From the NCBI RefSeq assembly GCF_023147505.1, contig NZ_JAHXPB010000001.1, positions 124,001-188,000 on the forward strand: 64,000 bases of DNA, read 5' to 3'. This stretch comes from Brevundimonas sp. EYE_349. Its GTDB lineage: Bacteria > Pseudomonadota > Alphaproteobacteria > Caulobacterales > Caulobacteraceae. The position numbers were made by a program, and so were the translations under genes. The notes below the pieces were generated by a model. That model was not told the DNA's origin and did not search any database. It saw only the letters and a program-made list of their open reading frames with translations. Of this stretch, positions 49,108-57,959 are shown one piece after another; within the stretch, counting starts at the first letter, position 1; each line of letters begins with the position of its first letter.

Positions 49108-50030
49108 CGCCCGCCGGCTATCGCGAGGCGGCTAGCCATCTGAAGGCCGCCTACGAGATGAGCGAAAGGCGGGCGTGCCGTGTTCTGGGCGTCGATCGGA
49201 CGAGCGTGCGCTATCAGGCGACGCGCCCGGACGACGGCGCTCTGCGCGACCGGCTGAAGGCCCTGGCCCAGGACCGTCGACGGTTCGGCTATCGTCGCCT
49301 GCACGTGCTGCTGCGGCGCGAGGGCCATGCGGTCAACAGGAAGCGGGTCCAGCGGATCTATCGCGAGGAGCAACTGACGGTGCGCCGGCGCGGCGGCCGG
49401 AAGCGAGCGATGGGCACGCGGCGACCGCTGGACCTGCCGCTGGCGCCCAACCAGCGCTGGTCGCTGGACTTCGTCGCAGACCAGATGACGGACGGGCGGC
49501 GCTTCCGCATCCTGACGGTGATCGACAACTGCACGCGCGAGTGCCTGGCGCTGGTGGCCGACACCTCGCTGTCGGGCGCGCGGGTCGTGCGGGAGTTGGA
49601 CGCCGTCATCCGGCAGCGAGGGCGGCCCGACACCATCGTCAGCGACAACGGCACGGAGTACACCTCGAACGCGGTCCTGGCCTGGGCCGACGACACCGGC
49701 GTCGGCTGGCACTACATCGCGCCGGGCAAGCCCCAGCAGAACGGCTTCAACGAAAGCTTCAACGGGCGGCTGCGTGACGAGCTGCTGAACGAGACGCTGT
49801 TCCGCTCGCTGCCGCACGCTCGCGCCGTGCTGGAGGCGTGGCGACGCGATTACAACGAGCAGCGTCCGCACTCGAAGCTCGGGTGGCTGACGCCGCAGGC
49901 TTATGCAGAAGCGCTCACCGGACAGATCGGCCGGTCCGCTGCGCTGGTTGGGGGCTGCGCTGACCGGCCTCTTGCCAACCCCACCAACCCCAGCTCAGAT
50001 CACCAAAGGACTCTCGATATGGCTGGATGA
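49104..50030 (+). CDS. IS3-family transposase OrfB, copy 2
   Basis: The frame lies at -1 relative to OrfA. The DDE core is complete: [28 protein letters not shown] and [13 protein letters not shown]. It has about 308 residues from GTG 49104 and no break, so it may be active. Confidence 0.93.
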
Positions 50031-50045
50031 GAAACGGGGGTCACG

Positions 50046-50240
50046 TCATAGGGTGTCGCGAAAATTTCTCACGGCAGAAGGCCGATACCCTGCCGCCATC
50101 TGCTCGATGAGGGCTTCGAATCGGAACACTTCCTCGCCTGCCATCTGAGGATTTACGCCGGCGAGCCGAATGAGACTGCGCCAGTGGTCCTCGATCATGT
50201 GGCGTAGTTCTTGGGGGGCCAGTTCAAAGCTGTCAGACAT
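50046..50240 (-). CDS. Small hypothetical protein bordering IS copy 2
   Basis: From ATG 50240 the frame gives 64 residues: MSDSFELAPQELRHMIEDHW, then LAGVNPQMAGEEVFRFEALI and a final YRPSAVRNFRDTL. The stop TGA (50046-50048) is formed by the IS end, so the native C-terminus may be lost. GGGGGAAAGCGG lies upstream of the start. No family was recognised. Confidence 0.45.
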   Translation of the reverse strand: MSDSFELAPQELRHMIEDHWRSLIRLAGVNPQMAGEEVFRFEALIEQMAAGYRPSAVRNFRDTL

Positions 50241-50407
50241 CCGCTTTCCCCCTCACTCGCGCCACGGTGGCATGTGGACTTGCGCCGTTCAATGCCTCGA
50301 CAGCGGCGAGAGCCTCAGGTTCACCGGCACTGGCTCGCGAATGTCCGCTCCCTGTCCAGGTTCAATAGTCTTCTCATGGCGCGACTGCAACTCACGGCCA
50401 AGAGTGT

Positions 50408-50989
50408 TCAAGTAGCCCGGTCAGTCTGAAAAATGTGGGCTTTGACCTTGGTTTGGAGAATTAACCGTGCGTGTACTGATCGCTTGATGACAACTCGCTG
50501 GTCTGTTGCTCGTGAAAATTCCAACTTGATCGTCACTTGTTTCGTCGAGTTGAGCGGCCGAACGAATATGGCCGCGATCGGTGAATATTTGCCGTCTGCA
50601 GCTGCGCCGCCAATTACCCGCGGCCTTTGGGTGAAACTGACCGATTTCTTCCAATCCAGTTCTACCTCTCCGGCCCTCGCTTTCGCAACGGTGTAGCTTA
50701 ATGGCCTCAAGGCGAGTTCATATTCGTCCGAGACAGACACCCTTTTAAGCAGAGCCGGCTCAGCGAGAAGGCTCACCGCGAAGATGTCGAGCCGCGTCGC
50801 TTTCTCTTGGGATGCACGGTGAGAGGTGGTCCAAGTCGAAAAGTTAAACGCGCGAGGTCTGTGACGATCCCAGAGCAAGTAGCCAAGACCCACTGCTGCG
50901 GCGACCGCCGTGACCCAATCCGCTGTTGCCGACCAAGTTTGGGGATCGGTAGCCAGAACCCAGGATGGGCAGTTCAAGAGTTCCTCCAA
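50408..50989 (-). CDS. Hypothetical protein with one membrane helix
   Basis: This 193-residue protein has a helix at about 24-42 (WVTAVAAAVGLGYLLWD) after a short N-terminus, followed by a beta-rich soluble part (FIAVSLLAEP-like and IKLEFSRATDQRVVIKRS strands). Its G+C content is visibly lower than that of its neighbours, which suggests transfer. No family was recognised; it lies between IS copy 2 and the broken repair cassette. Confidence 0.55.
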   Translation of the reverse strand: MEELLNCPSWVLATDPQTWSATADWVTAVAAAVGLGYLLWDRHRPRAFNFSTWTTSHRASQEKATRLDIFAVSLLAEPALLKRVSVSDEYELALRPLSYTVAKARAGEVELDWKKSVSFTQRPRVIGGAAADGKYSPIAAIFVRPLNSTKQVTIKLEFSRATDQRVVIKRSVHARLILQTKVKAHIFQTDRAT

Positions 50990-51283
50990 CGATTGCCGTG
51001 AGCTGTTGATTTCGCACCCGTTGTCGAGCGCGCGGGGCGATGTTGTGCATGCGGGATCGACGTCCGTGAGGATCGACCTGGCCCTCGCGCGCAGGGCCTA
51101 TGCGGTCTGTCTCATTCATGTGCTCGAAAGACTGGCCCAGGTCCAGACGAGCACGACGACCGCGATCGGAGACATTCTTGGCGAGCTGCGACCGGTGCGG
51201 CCGAGCCTCCTTCAGCGGCTCCGCGGCGCTTGGCGTGGGTTCAAGTACGGATGAGATTCGCGCCGCGGTCGGTCCGGCCGCGG

Positions 51284-52457
51284 TCAGCGGAAGTCGCGCG
51301 TCTTGGGACGGATCGTGTCCAGGTGGAGGTCGGGGATATAGATGTCGCGGGCCTTGGGATGCGCCTGGCGCGGGTCCGGGGCGCTGCCGTGGTAGACTTC
51401 GTCGCCACGGCCGTGGGGCAGGGGTAAGGCCTCGCCCCGGTCGCCGACCGATGCGAGCAGATCGGACCCGTCGTGCAGACGTGTCGCCACGATGTGGACG
51501 ACCTCGCCCTCCCGCTGCACCTTGCCATCGACGATGAGCAGGCTCGAGGTGAGGACGATGCGGCGCTGCTGCTCGTAGAGGGTCGGCCAGATCACCAGGT
51601 TGGCGACGCCGGTCTCATCCTCGAGGGTGATGAACATCACCCCCTTGGCCGAGCCGGGCTTCTGGCGCACGAGCACCAGGCCGGCGACGCGGGTGATCCG
51701 GCGGTCGCGCATCGCCGAGGCGTCCGCACAGGTCATCACATGGCGGGCCTGCAGATCGTCCCGCAGGAAGGCCACGGGATGATCGCGCAAGGTCAGGCCG
51801 ATGTGGCTGTAATCCTCCACCACCTCCTGGCCGGCCGCCATCGGTCGCAACGCGGGGACCGGTTCGAGGAGTTCGGGCTGGGGCGGCCCGTCGTCGAGGA
51901 CTGCCGAGAACAGGGGCAGCGGCTCATCCCGCAGCGCCTTGATCGCCCACAGGGCTTCGCGTCGCTCCAGTCCGAGGGCGGGCAGGAAGGCGTCGGCTTC
52001 CGCCAGACGGGTCAAGGCGCCGACCGAGCTGCCATCGCGACTGCGGACTTGCCGTGTCGGTGGCCAGTATGGCGATCTGACCTTCGGCCTGATCGGCAAG
52101 GTCGCTCCAGCCGAGCCGGCAGTCGCCCTTGCCGGCCCGGGCCTTGCCCAGGCTCAGCAGACGGCAGAGCCGGCTGTAGGCGGCGCGATCGGTCGGGTAG
52201 ACCAGCACCTCGGCGCCATCATCCAGAACGACGCGACAGCCGACGATGAGCCGCACGCCGACGGCCTTGGCGGCCTCATGAGCGCGGACGATACCCGCGA
52301 GGCTGTTGCGATCGGTGACGGCCAGAGCCTTGAGGCCGCAGGCGGCGGCCTGGGCGAAAAGTTCCTCGCAAGCGCTCGCGCCTCTCAGGAATGAAAAGTG
52401 CGAGGCACACTGGAGTTCAGCGTAAAGATCGCTTTCGGGTTCTTGATTTGTTCTCAC
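51284..52457 (-). pseudogene. dnaE2: Error-prone polymerase DnaE2, internally deleted
   Basis: The N-terminal frame (from GTG 52457) has the PHP start YAELQCASHFSFLRGASACE and ALAVTDRNSLAGIVRAHEAA. Near 52060 it passes into the frame of the last part: LPALGLERREALWAIKALRD, VEDYSHIGLTLRDHPVAFLR, then the OB fold with ITRVAGLVLVRQKPGSAKGV and VFITLEDETG-type strand, to 51284. The whole polymerase core of about 600 residues is gone. DnaE2 normally works with ImuA and ImuB in SOS mutagenesis; an imuB fragment lies 2.3 kb away on the same strand. Confidence 0.9.
52439..52453. promoter_or_regulatory. GTTC-N7-GTTC, candidate LexA (SOS) box
   Basis: The alphaproteobacterial LexA consensus occurs exactly at the 5' end of the dnaE2 remnant and about 95 bases before the divergent dprA-like gene. 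One or two such matches are expected by chance in 64 kb on both strands, so it is suggestive only. Confidence 0.4.
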
Positions 52458-52547
52458 GACCGAAGCGCTCTATCACGACGCCATTGGCGGTCAAGTTGAA
52501 GCCTGACGGCCTCTGACGCATTCTGTGGATGTTGGAACGGCGATTCT

Positions 52548-53435
52548 ATGAACCTGGCACGTCGCAGTGAAGGACCAGCCCTCGGGGCTATCTCGCCCAA
52601 GCTCGAGCTTGGCGCCTATGAGGCGCTGTGGCTCGAACAGGGCGCGACGTTCAAGACCCTGGCGGATCGCTTCGCCAAGGATCCGACGGCCTTGCCGTCC
52701 GATTTCGTGCCGCCCGGCCAAGCCTTGGCTGCGGCCGATGAGGTGCTCGCCAAGCTTAAGGCCTCCGGCGTTCACCAGTTCGGCGTGCGGATCAATCACG
52801 CCGGCGACTATCCGAAGAAGCTGCGCGACGCGCGCTATCCGGTCGAGCTCCTCTACTATCAGGGCGCCTGGGAGATCGTCGAAGCCCGGGGCGTCGCCGT
52901 CGTCGGCAGCCGCAAGGCCTCACCTGAGGGACGTCAGCGCGCCGCCCAGATCGCCCGCGCGCTGGTGGAACGGGACTTCACCGTGGTGTCCGGCCTGGCC
53001 GAAGGGATCGACCGCGCGGCCCATGACGCGGCGCTGGCCGCGAAGGGGCGGACGATCGCCGTCATCGGCACGCCGCTCGGACAATATTATCCGCGAGAGA
53101 ACCGCGACCTGCAGCAGCAGATCGCCGCCGATCATCTGGTCATCTCGCAGGTTCCGGTCCTGCGGTACGGGCGCCAGGCGCCGCCGCAGAACCGGCTCTT
53201 CTTCCCCGAGCGCAACGTGACCATGAGCGCCCTGACGGAAGCGACCGTCATCGTCGAGGCGGGTGAGACCTCCGGAACCCTGACCCAGGCCCGCGCGGCC
53301 CTCCATCAGGGGCGCAAGCTGTTCATTCTCGATTCCTGCTTCAAGGATACGCGCCTGACCTGGCCCGCCCGGTTCGAGGCCGAGGGCGCGATCCGGGTGA
53401 CCCGGATGGACGACATCTGGACGGCGCTGGATTGA
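52548..53435 (+). CDS. DprA/SMF-family protein, ShosA-like
   Basis: The 295-residue protein has a DprA Rossmann fold: VVGSRKAS (118-125), SGLAEGID (148-155), IAVIGTPLGQYYPREN (170-185), FPERNVTMS (219-227) and GETSGT (239-244). A helical N-terminal part of about 75 residues precedes it. The C-terminal winged helix of competence DprA is lacking. It overlaps the downstream phosphoribosyltransferase gene by 4 bases. A DprA-like plus phosphoribosyltransferase pair is the composition of ShosTA, a toxin-antitoxin with anti-phage activity, where the DprA protein is the antitoxin. A role in transformation is less likely in this context. Confidence 0.85.
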   Translation: MNLARRSEGPALGAISPKLELGAYEALWLEQGATFKTLADRFAKDPTALPSDFVPPGQALAAADEVLAKLKASGVHQFGVRINHAGDYPKKLRDARYPVELLYYQGAWEIVEARGVAVVGSRKASPEGRQRAAQIARALVERDFTVVSGLAEGIDRAAHDAALAAKGRTIAVIGTPLGQYYPRENRDLQQQIAADHLVISQVPVLRYGRQAPPQNRLFFPERNVTMSALTEATVIVEAGETSGTLTQARAALHQGRKLFILDSCFKDTRLTWPARFEAEGAIRVTRMDDIWTALD

Positions 53436-54079
53436 CCCTGAGGCTCCTGCAGATCGACGAGACGAACGTCGGCGCGCACTGGCATCTCGGTCCGCAGGAC
53501 CGCTGTTTCTACATCTGGGAATATACGAGCGGGCGGGACTACAGCTTCAGTCAGACCAACAATCTGATCAACAATCTGAAGAAGAAGCCGACCGCCTCCC
53601 AGGCCCAGCTCAACTACAAAGCCGGCGCCATCACGCGGTGTGGGCTGGCGCTGCGGCAGACCCTCAATGTCGAGTGGCTGAGAACGGCCACCCTGGTCCC
53701 GGTGCCGCCGTCCAAGAGTCCGGATCACCCCGACTATGACGACCGCATGCTCCGCGTGGCACAGGCCATGCCTCACCACGACATCCGAAACCTCGTGCGT
53801 CAGGTAGGCGACTTCGTGCCGTCGCACGAGCGAGCCGGGCAGGGCTTGAACCGCATATCCCTGGAGGAGCTGCTGGAAGCCTACAGCATCGATGAGAGCC
53901 TCGCCGCGCCGCCGCCCGTGCGGATCGCGATCCTGGACGACGTCCTCACCAACGGCACCCACTATCTGGCGATGAAGATGAAGCTGGCGGAGCGCTTTCC
54001 GCAGGCCGAGATCATCGGCCTGTTCATCGCCCGGCGCGTCTTCCCCACGCCCGAGGCGGTCGAGTTTCCGCCGCTGTGA
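53432..54079 (+). CDS. Phosphoribosyltransferase-domain protein, ShosT-like toxin candidate
   Basis: TTG 53432 overlaps the stop of the dprA-like gene. The 215-residue protein has an N-terminal block (FYIWEYTSGRDYSFSQTNN) and LVPVPPSKSPDHPDYDDR (88-105), like ComF-type proteins. The PRPP loop is ILDDVLTNGTH (167-177) with the paired acidic residues D169-D170. The length and the pairing with a DprA protein fit ShosT, the toxic partner of ShosTA. It may act on nucleotide pools or transfer a phosphoribosyl group; the substrate is unknown. Confidence 0.82.
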   Translation: MTLRLLQIDETNVGAHWHLGPQDRCFYIWEYTSGRDYSFSQTNNLINNLKKKPTASQAQLNYKAGAITRCGLALRQTLNVEWLRTATLVPVPPSKSPDHPDYDDRMLRVAQAMPHHDIRNLVRQVGDFVPSHERAGQGLNRISLEELLEAYSIDESLAAPPPVRIAILDDVLTNGTHYLAMKMKLAERFPQAEIIGLFIARRVFPTPEAVEFPPL

Positions 54080-55341
54080 CGGACGCCCAGGCTGCGCCCA
54101 GGCAGTTGGTCCTCGACCTCGATGAGGTCAGAGCGCCCCTCTCCGTCGGCGTGCGTCGCGCCAAGATGTTCATCACCCTGGGGATCCGCCCGATCGAGGG
54201 GGAGCTGGAACTCAACGCCCTGATGGGGCCACGGACCCATTTGAACATCTTCGGCGCGGCCCTGACCGAGGCGCAGCAGGCGCAGGCCAAGGCCGAGTAC
54301 GCCGCATGGGTGACGGATTCGGCCTTACGCGACCTTGATCTGCATTTTCACCTTTTCCTCGATCGGATCTGGTGGGCCTGGCAGGTCGCTGCGCACGGCC
54401 CGCTGGTTCCTGAGGATTTCGTCCCGGAAGGGATCGAGCGTGAAACCAACTCGGCGATCAAGGCGAGCCGGGTCCTCGTGGCGCTCGGCGACGCGGAGCC
54501 CGATGTGGCGCATTTCCGGTCGCTGTCCAACGCCCGCAACGTGCTGGCCCATCACGTCGGAATCGTGCCGCCCGACAAGGCCTTCCACGATGGGCATTTG
54601 CAGGTTTCCTGGCTGGCCATGGTGCAGCGGTTCATCGACGAGGACGGAGTCGAACACCCTTGGGATGAGGTCACCGGCCAGGTGCATTCGGATCGGCCCA
54701 CGCGGATCCAGATCACCTTCGAGGTGGTCGCACGGCGTTTCGCGCCGGGTGAACGGGTGCGGCTGACGCCGCATGCCGGATCGGTCGGGCGAGACCGATG
54801 CGGACGGGTTCGATCCGGTGATCGACCCGGTAGCAGAGCCAGTCGAGCCGTCGCACGCCCAGCCCGCGTTGCTCCAGAACCGTGCAAAGCGCCTCGGCCA
54901 ACTGTCCGGCGTAGCGTTCGAGCGTCTCGGGTGCGCCGATCGGTTCGGCGAAGACCCGTTCGACGCGCGGCGTCTCCGGCGCCTCGACCGGCAGGAGCGG
55001 CTCCGAAGTTCGACCGTAAGCCTGGTCCAACCGGCGCCCGAGCTCAGGCCCGAAACGGAGCTGGAGCGGTGCGCGCGGCCGATGCGCGACGTCGTCGATA
55101 CGGTCAAAGCCCATCCGTCGGAGGTGGGACGGGAGGTCCGGGGGCAGTCGCAGCGCTTCCAGCGGCAACGGCCCCAGGGCGCCGTCGATCTCGCTGTCGG
55201 CGACGATCTCGAGGCCGCTGCGGAAGCGGGCGACGGCACGCGATCGGCAAGCCCGCGGATCGGGCGCAGACCTATGTGCTTCTCCAACTGTTCGCGCCGT
55301 TCGCACGCAAGCTTGAGCAGCTTGAGGCGGCATTCGACTAG
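54076..55341 (+). CDS. HEPN-like third component, fused to antisense imuB at its 3' end
   Basis: GTG 54076 overlaps the previous stop. The first about 234 residues (to about 54780) have protein character; most of it is helical, with RDLDLHFHLFLDRIWWAWQV and FRSLSNARNVLAHHVG. R154-N-V-L-A-H159 is the R-x4-H motif of HEPN RNases and related domains. Beyond about 54780 the frame only reads the complement of imuB and turns into Arg-rich non-protein. The native 3' end was therefore lost or the stop codon disappeared at the junction. It may be an RNase effector or accessory protein of the DprA-phosphoribosyltransferase pair. Confidence 0.6.
   Translation: MTDAQAAPRQLVLDLDEVRAPLSVGVRRAKMFITLGIRPIEGELELNALMGPRTHLNIFGAALTEAQQAQAKAEYAAWVTDSALRDLDLHFHLFLDRIWWAWQVAAHGPLVPEDFVPEGIERETNSAIKASRVLVALGDAEPDVAHFRSLSNARNVLAHHVGIVPPDKAFHDGHLQVSWLAMVQRFIDEDGVEHPWDEVTGQVHSDRPTRIQITFEVVARRFAPGERVRLTPHAGSVGRDRCGRVRSGDRPGSRASRAVARPARVAPEPCKAPRPTVRRSVRASRVRRSVRRRPVRRAASPAPRPAGAAPKFDRKPGPTGARAQARNGAGAVRAADARRRRYGQSPSVGGGTGGPGAVAALPAATAPGRRRSRCRRRSRGRCGSGRRHAIGKPADRAQTYVLLQLFAPFARKLEQLEAAFD
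54785..55340 (-). pseudogene. imuB: ImuB (Y-family polymerase-like), internal fragment
   Basis: On the minus strand the frame reads LPLEALRLPPDLPSHLRRMG, DDVAHRPRAPLQLRFGPELG, then RTSEPLLPVEAPETPRVERV and EALCTVLEQRGLGVRRLDWL, ending near VRIGLARP. This is the middle of ImuB, from the helix-hairpin region into the little-finger domain. The palm domain and the C-terminal beta-clamp motif are missing, and the upstream part has a frame change at about 55230. With the dnaE2 remnant it is the ruin of an imuAB-dnaE2 cassette, interrupted by the opposite-strand trio. Confidence 0.8.
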
Positions 55342-55389
55342 CGGAACGCTCCGGAGATAGCGTGCGGGGCGTAGCGCTCTGGAAACGGA

Positions 55390-55650
55390 TCAAAGGGCTG
55401 CTCGAGCGTCCGCCTCTCCTGAGACGTTCGGAACCGGCTTCGCAGATTGGGTAGTGGAGGTTCTCACATCCGTGTCCGCCCAGGCGCGGAGGTCAGTGAC
55501 AGAGTAGACGACCCGGCCTCCCAGTTTGCGGTAGATGGGACCGGTGCCGCTGGTGCGATGTTTCTCGAGCGTACGGCCTGAGAGCCCCAGAAGTCTGCCG
55601 GCCTCAGGTGTTCGAACGAAGCGGTTCATCAGATCTCGCGTCTCTGCCAT
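55390..55650 (-). CDS. Helix-turn-helix (excisionase-like) protein
   Basis: This 86-residue protein has FVRTPEAGRLLGLSGRTLEK followed by HRTSGTGPIYRKLGGRVVY and SVTDLRAWAD: the MerR/AlpA-like DNA-binding pattern found in excisionases and in small regulators of integrated conjugative elements. ATG 55650 or the internal ATG 55629 could start it. It is another sign of a mobile element next to the tRNA-Lys gene. Confidence 0.8.
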   Translation of the reverse strand: MAETRDLMNRFVRTPEAGRLLGLSGRTLEKHRTSGTGPIYRKLGGRVVYSVTDLRAWADTDVRTSTTQSAKPVPNVSGEADARAAL

Positions 55651-55957
55651 CGTGCTCTCTCATCGCTGACATCGAGATTCTTCCGCGCTTGGCTCGGGAG
55701 GGACACCCGGTAGATCCCGGTGGCGAAATGACGGGCCGTCGGTCTCCACCCCGGCGCGGTGCTGACGGGCATGACGCGCTGCTACGATGCGCTCCCGCTC
55801 ATAAGTTCAGGTTATCGACGGGACCCGCCTCGGCCTGCGCCCACGGCTCATTTCAGCGCGGCTAGCGCCCACCGTTTTTCTCACCGTTTTTCTGGATTGG
55901 CTGAAACGGTGAGACTGCCTCCGAAGAGGAAATCATCAGCGATTTCAATGAGAACGA
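55651..55957. other. Region between the HTH gene and tRNA-Lys
   Basis: No supported gene. It is the 3' flank of the tRNA-Lys gene, the usual place for an attachment site, but I see no repeat of the tRNA end here. CCGTTTTTCTCACCGTTTTTCT (start at about 55869) is a short tandem repeat. Confidence 0.4.
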
Positions 55958-56033
<76 letters not shown>

Positions 56034-56190
56034 ACACCGATCGTCATGTCTTCGGCGGCGATTGGCCTTGCCGAAGGGCGCTCCTACTACCCAGCGGTTC
56101 GGGGGTTGGCAAGCGCTTTCGCAAACTTTCTTCGACAGTTTATGCTGATGACGGAATCGGCCGCAGCAAGGCGGCGGGGGGAACAGGCAC

Positions 56191-57606
56191 ATGGCATTCT
56201 GGAACCGGCGTCGATCAATCGACGCCATGCTGAGGCCCCACGACGGACCGGGCCTGAAACCGACCTTGAGCTGGCCGCACCTGCTGGCGCTGGGCGTCGG
56301 CGCCATTGTGGGCACCGGAATCCTGACGCTGATCGGCGTGGGGGCGGGCCTGGCGGGTCCAGCCGTGCTGATCAGCTTCGCCCTGGCGGGTCTCGTCTGC
56401 GCCTGCGCGGCCCTGGCCTATGCCGAACTGTCGACCATCATGCCGGCCTCGGGCAGCGCCTACACCTATTCCTACGCCGCGCTGGGCGAGATCTTCGCCT
56501 GGGTCGTGGGGTGGAGCCTGATCCTGGAATATTCGCTGGTGGTGTCCACGGTCGCGGTCGGCTGGTCCGGCTATGCCGTGCCCTTCCTGGCGGGGCTGGG
56601 GCTGGATCTGCCGCTGGCGCTGTCGGTCGGGCCGCACGTCGAGGGCGGGCTGATCAACCTGCCGGCCATCTTCATCATCGCCGTGGTGACCGGGCTTCTG
56701 CTGCTGGGCACGCGCGAGAGCGCGACCGTCAATGCGGTGCTGGTCTTCGTCAAGATCGCCGCCCTGGTCGCCTTTATCGCCATCGCCATGCCGCACTTCG
56801 ACGCCGGAAACTTCACGCCCTTCATGCCCAACGGCTTTGGCGCCCCCTTTGTCCAGACGGGAGTCATGGCGGCCGCGGCCATCATCTTCTTCGCCTTCTA
56901 TGGCTTCGACGCCATCGCCACGGCGGCGGAAGAGACCAAGAAGCCCGAGCGCGATCTGGCCATCGGCATCGTCGGCTCGATGGTGGTCTGCACCATCCTC
57001 TATATCGCTGTCGCGGCGGCGGCGATCGGCGCGGCGCCCACCGCCAGCTTCTCCGACAGCCCCGAGCCCTTGGCCCACATCATGCGCGGCCTGGGACAGG
57101 GCGTCGCCGCCCAGTGGATCGCGGCCGCCGCCGTGATCGCCCTGCCCACCGTGCTTCTGGCCTTTCTGTTCGGTCAGAGCCGCATCTTCCTGGGCATGGC
57201 GCGCGACGGCCTGCTGCCCACCCGCCTGGCCAGGATCTCCAAGCGCGGCGTCCCGGCGGTCGTGACTATCTTCACCGCCATCGTGGTGGCCTTCCTGGCG
57301 GGTATCATGCGTCTGGACGAACTGGCGTCCCTGGCGAACGCGGGCACCCTGATGGCCTTCATGGCCGTGGGCGTCAGCCTGATCGTGCTGCGGGTGCGTG
57401 AACCGGGCCGCGTGCGCCGGTTCAAGGCGCCGCTGTGGCCCCTGGTCGGCGGTGTCGCCATCATCGGCTGCATCATCTTCTTCTTCAGCCTGAAGGGTTC
57501 GACCCAGGTCTATTTCCTGCTGTGGAACCTGTTCGGCCTGGCCGTCTATCTGCTTTGGTCGTCGCGCAACTCGCGGCTGGCCAAAGGCGAGGAGCCGTCG
57601 GCCTGA
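56191..57606 (+). CDS. APC-superfamily amino-acid permease
   Basis: This 471-residue membrane protein has twelve helices plus, and the APC signature near the start: LGVGAIVGTGILTLIGVGAG. Later FYGFDAIATAAEETKKPERD is the cationic-amino-acid-transporter type helix 6 loop. It imports amino acids, probably cationic ones, by proton symport. The stop shares one base with the ATG of the Hpt gene. Confidence 0.93.
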   Translation: MAFWNRRRSIDAMLRPHDGPGLKPTLSWPHLLALGVGAIVGTGILTLIGVGAGLAGPAVLISFALAGLVCACAALAYAELSTIMPASGSAYTYSYAALGEIFAWVVGWSLILEYSLVVSTVAVGWSGYAVPFLAGLGLDLPLALSVGPHVEGGLINLPAIFIIAVVTGLLLLGTRESATVNAVLVFVKIAALVAFIAIAMPHFDAGNFTPFMPNGFGAPFVQTGVMAAAAIIFFAFYGFDAIATAAEETKKPERDLAIGIVGSMVVCTILYIAVAAAAIGAAPTASFSDSPEPLAHIMRGLGQGVAAQWIAAAAVIALPTVLLAFLFGQSRIFLGMARDGLLPTRLARISKRGVPAVVTIFTAIVVAFLAGIMRLDELASLANAGTLMAFMAVGVSLIVLRVREPGRVRRFKAPLWPLVGGVAIIGCIIFFFSLKGSTQVYFLLWNLFGLAVYLLWSSRNSRLAKGEEPSA

Positions 57607-57959
57607 TGGCGCGACGCGATCTGACGGGCGCGGTCGACTTCTCGGTGCTGGAAGGCATGACCGGGGGCGACCGCGCTATCAACGAGGAGGTGCTGGGCCT
57701 GTTCGTCAATCAGGCCGCCCTGTGGTCGGCGCTGCTGGATCCGAAGGTCGAGGGGTGGCGCGACGGGGTCCACACGATCCGGGGCGCGGCGGCGGGCATC
57801 GGTGCGCGCGATCTGGCCGCGACCTGCGCCGAAGCGGAGGGGGCGGACCAGCGGCTGGCGGCGCCTGCGGTCGAGCGGGTCCGTGACGCCCTGGAGGCGG
57901 CGCTGGCCGATGTGGCGGCCTATCGCCACGAACTGATGCTGAGCGGCCTGAAGGGCTGA
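57606..57959 (+). CDS. Histidine phosphotransfer (Hpt) domain protein
   Basis: This 117-residue protein has a four-helix Hpt shape with the phosphorylated His in GVHTIRGAAAGIGARDLA. It would relay phosphate between hybrid kinases and response regulators. It starts on the last base of the permease stop codon, an odd partner. The hybrid kinase at 16353-18137 is the kind of protein that needs such a relay, but no link is shown. Confidence 0.85.
   Translation: MARRDLTGAVDFSVLEGMTGGDRAINEEVLGLFVNQAALWSALLDPKVEGWRDGVHTIRGAAAGIGARDLAATCAEAEGADQRLAAPAVERVRDALEAALADVAAYRHELMLSGLKG

Larger units (their letters stand above)
48778..50048 (+). mobile_element. IS3-family (IS407-type) insertion sequence, copy 2
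   Basis: The element of 1271 bases has the same ends as copy 1 (TGACGTGACCCCC and complement). Its body differs from copy 1 at many positions, so it is a diverged sibling rather than a fresh duplicate. No target duplication is visible. Left flank is another IS fragment and right flank a hypothetical gene. Confidence 0.93.

Noticed and set aside
50910..51254. Plus-strand open frame of 114 codons
   Set aside because: It overlaps the better supported minus-strand gene at 50408-50989 and has no ribosome site. Only the last about 60 codons look protein-like (LALARRAYAVCLIHVLERL), so a shorter gene is possible but not supported.
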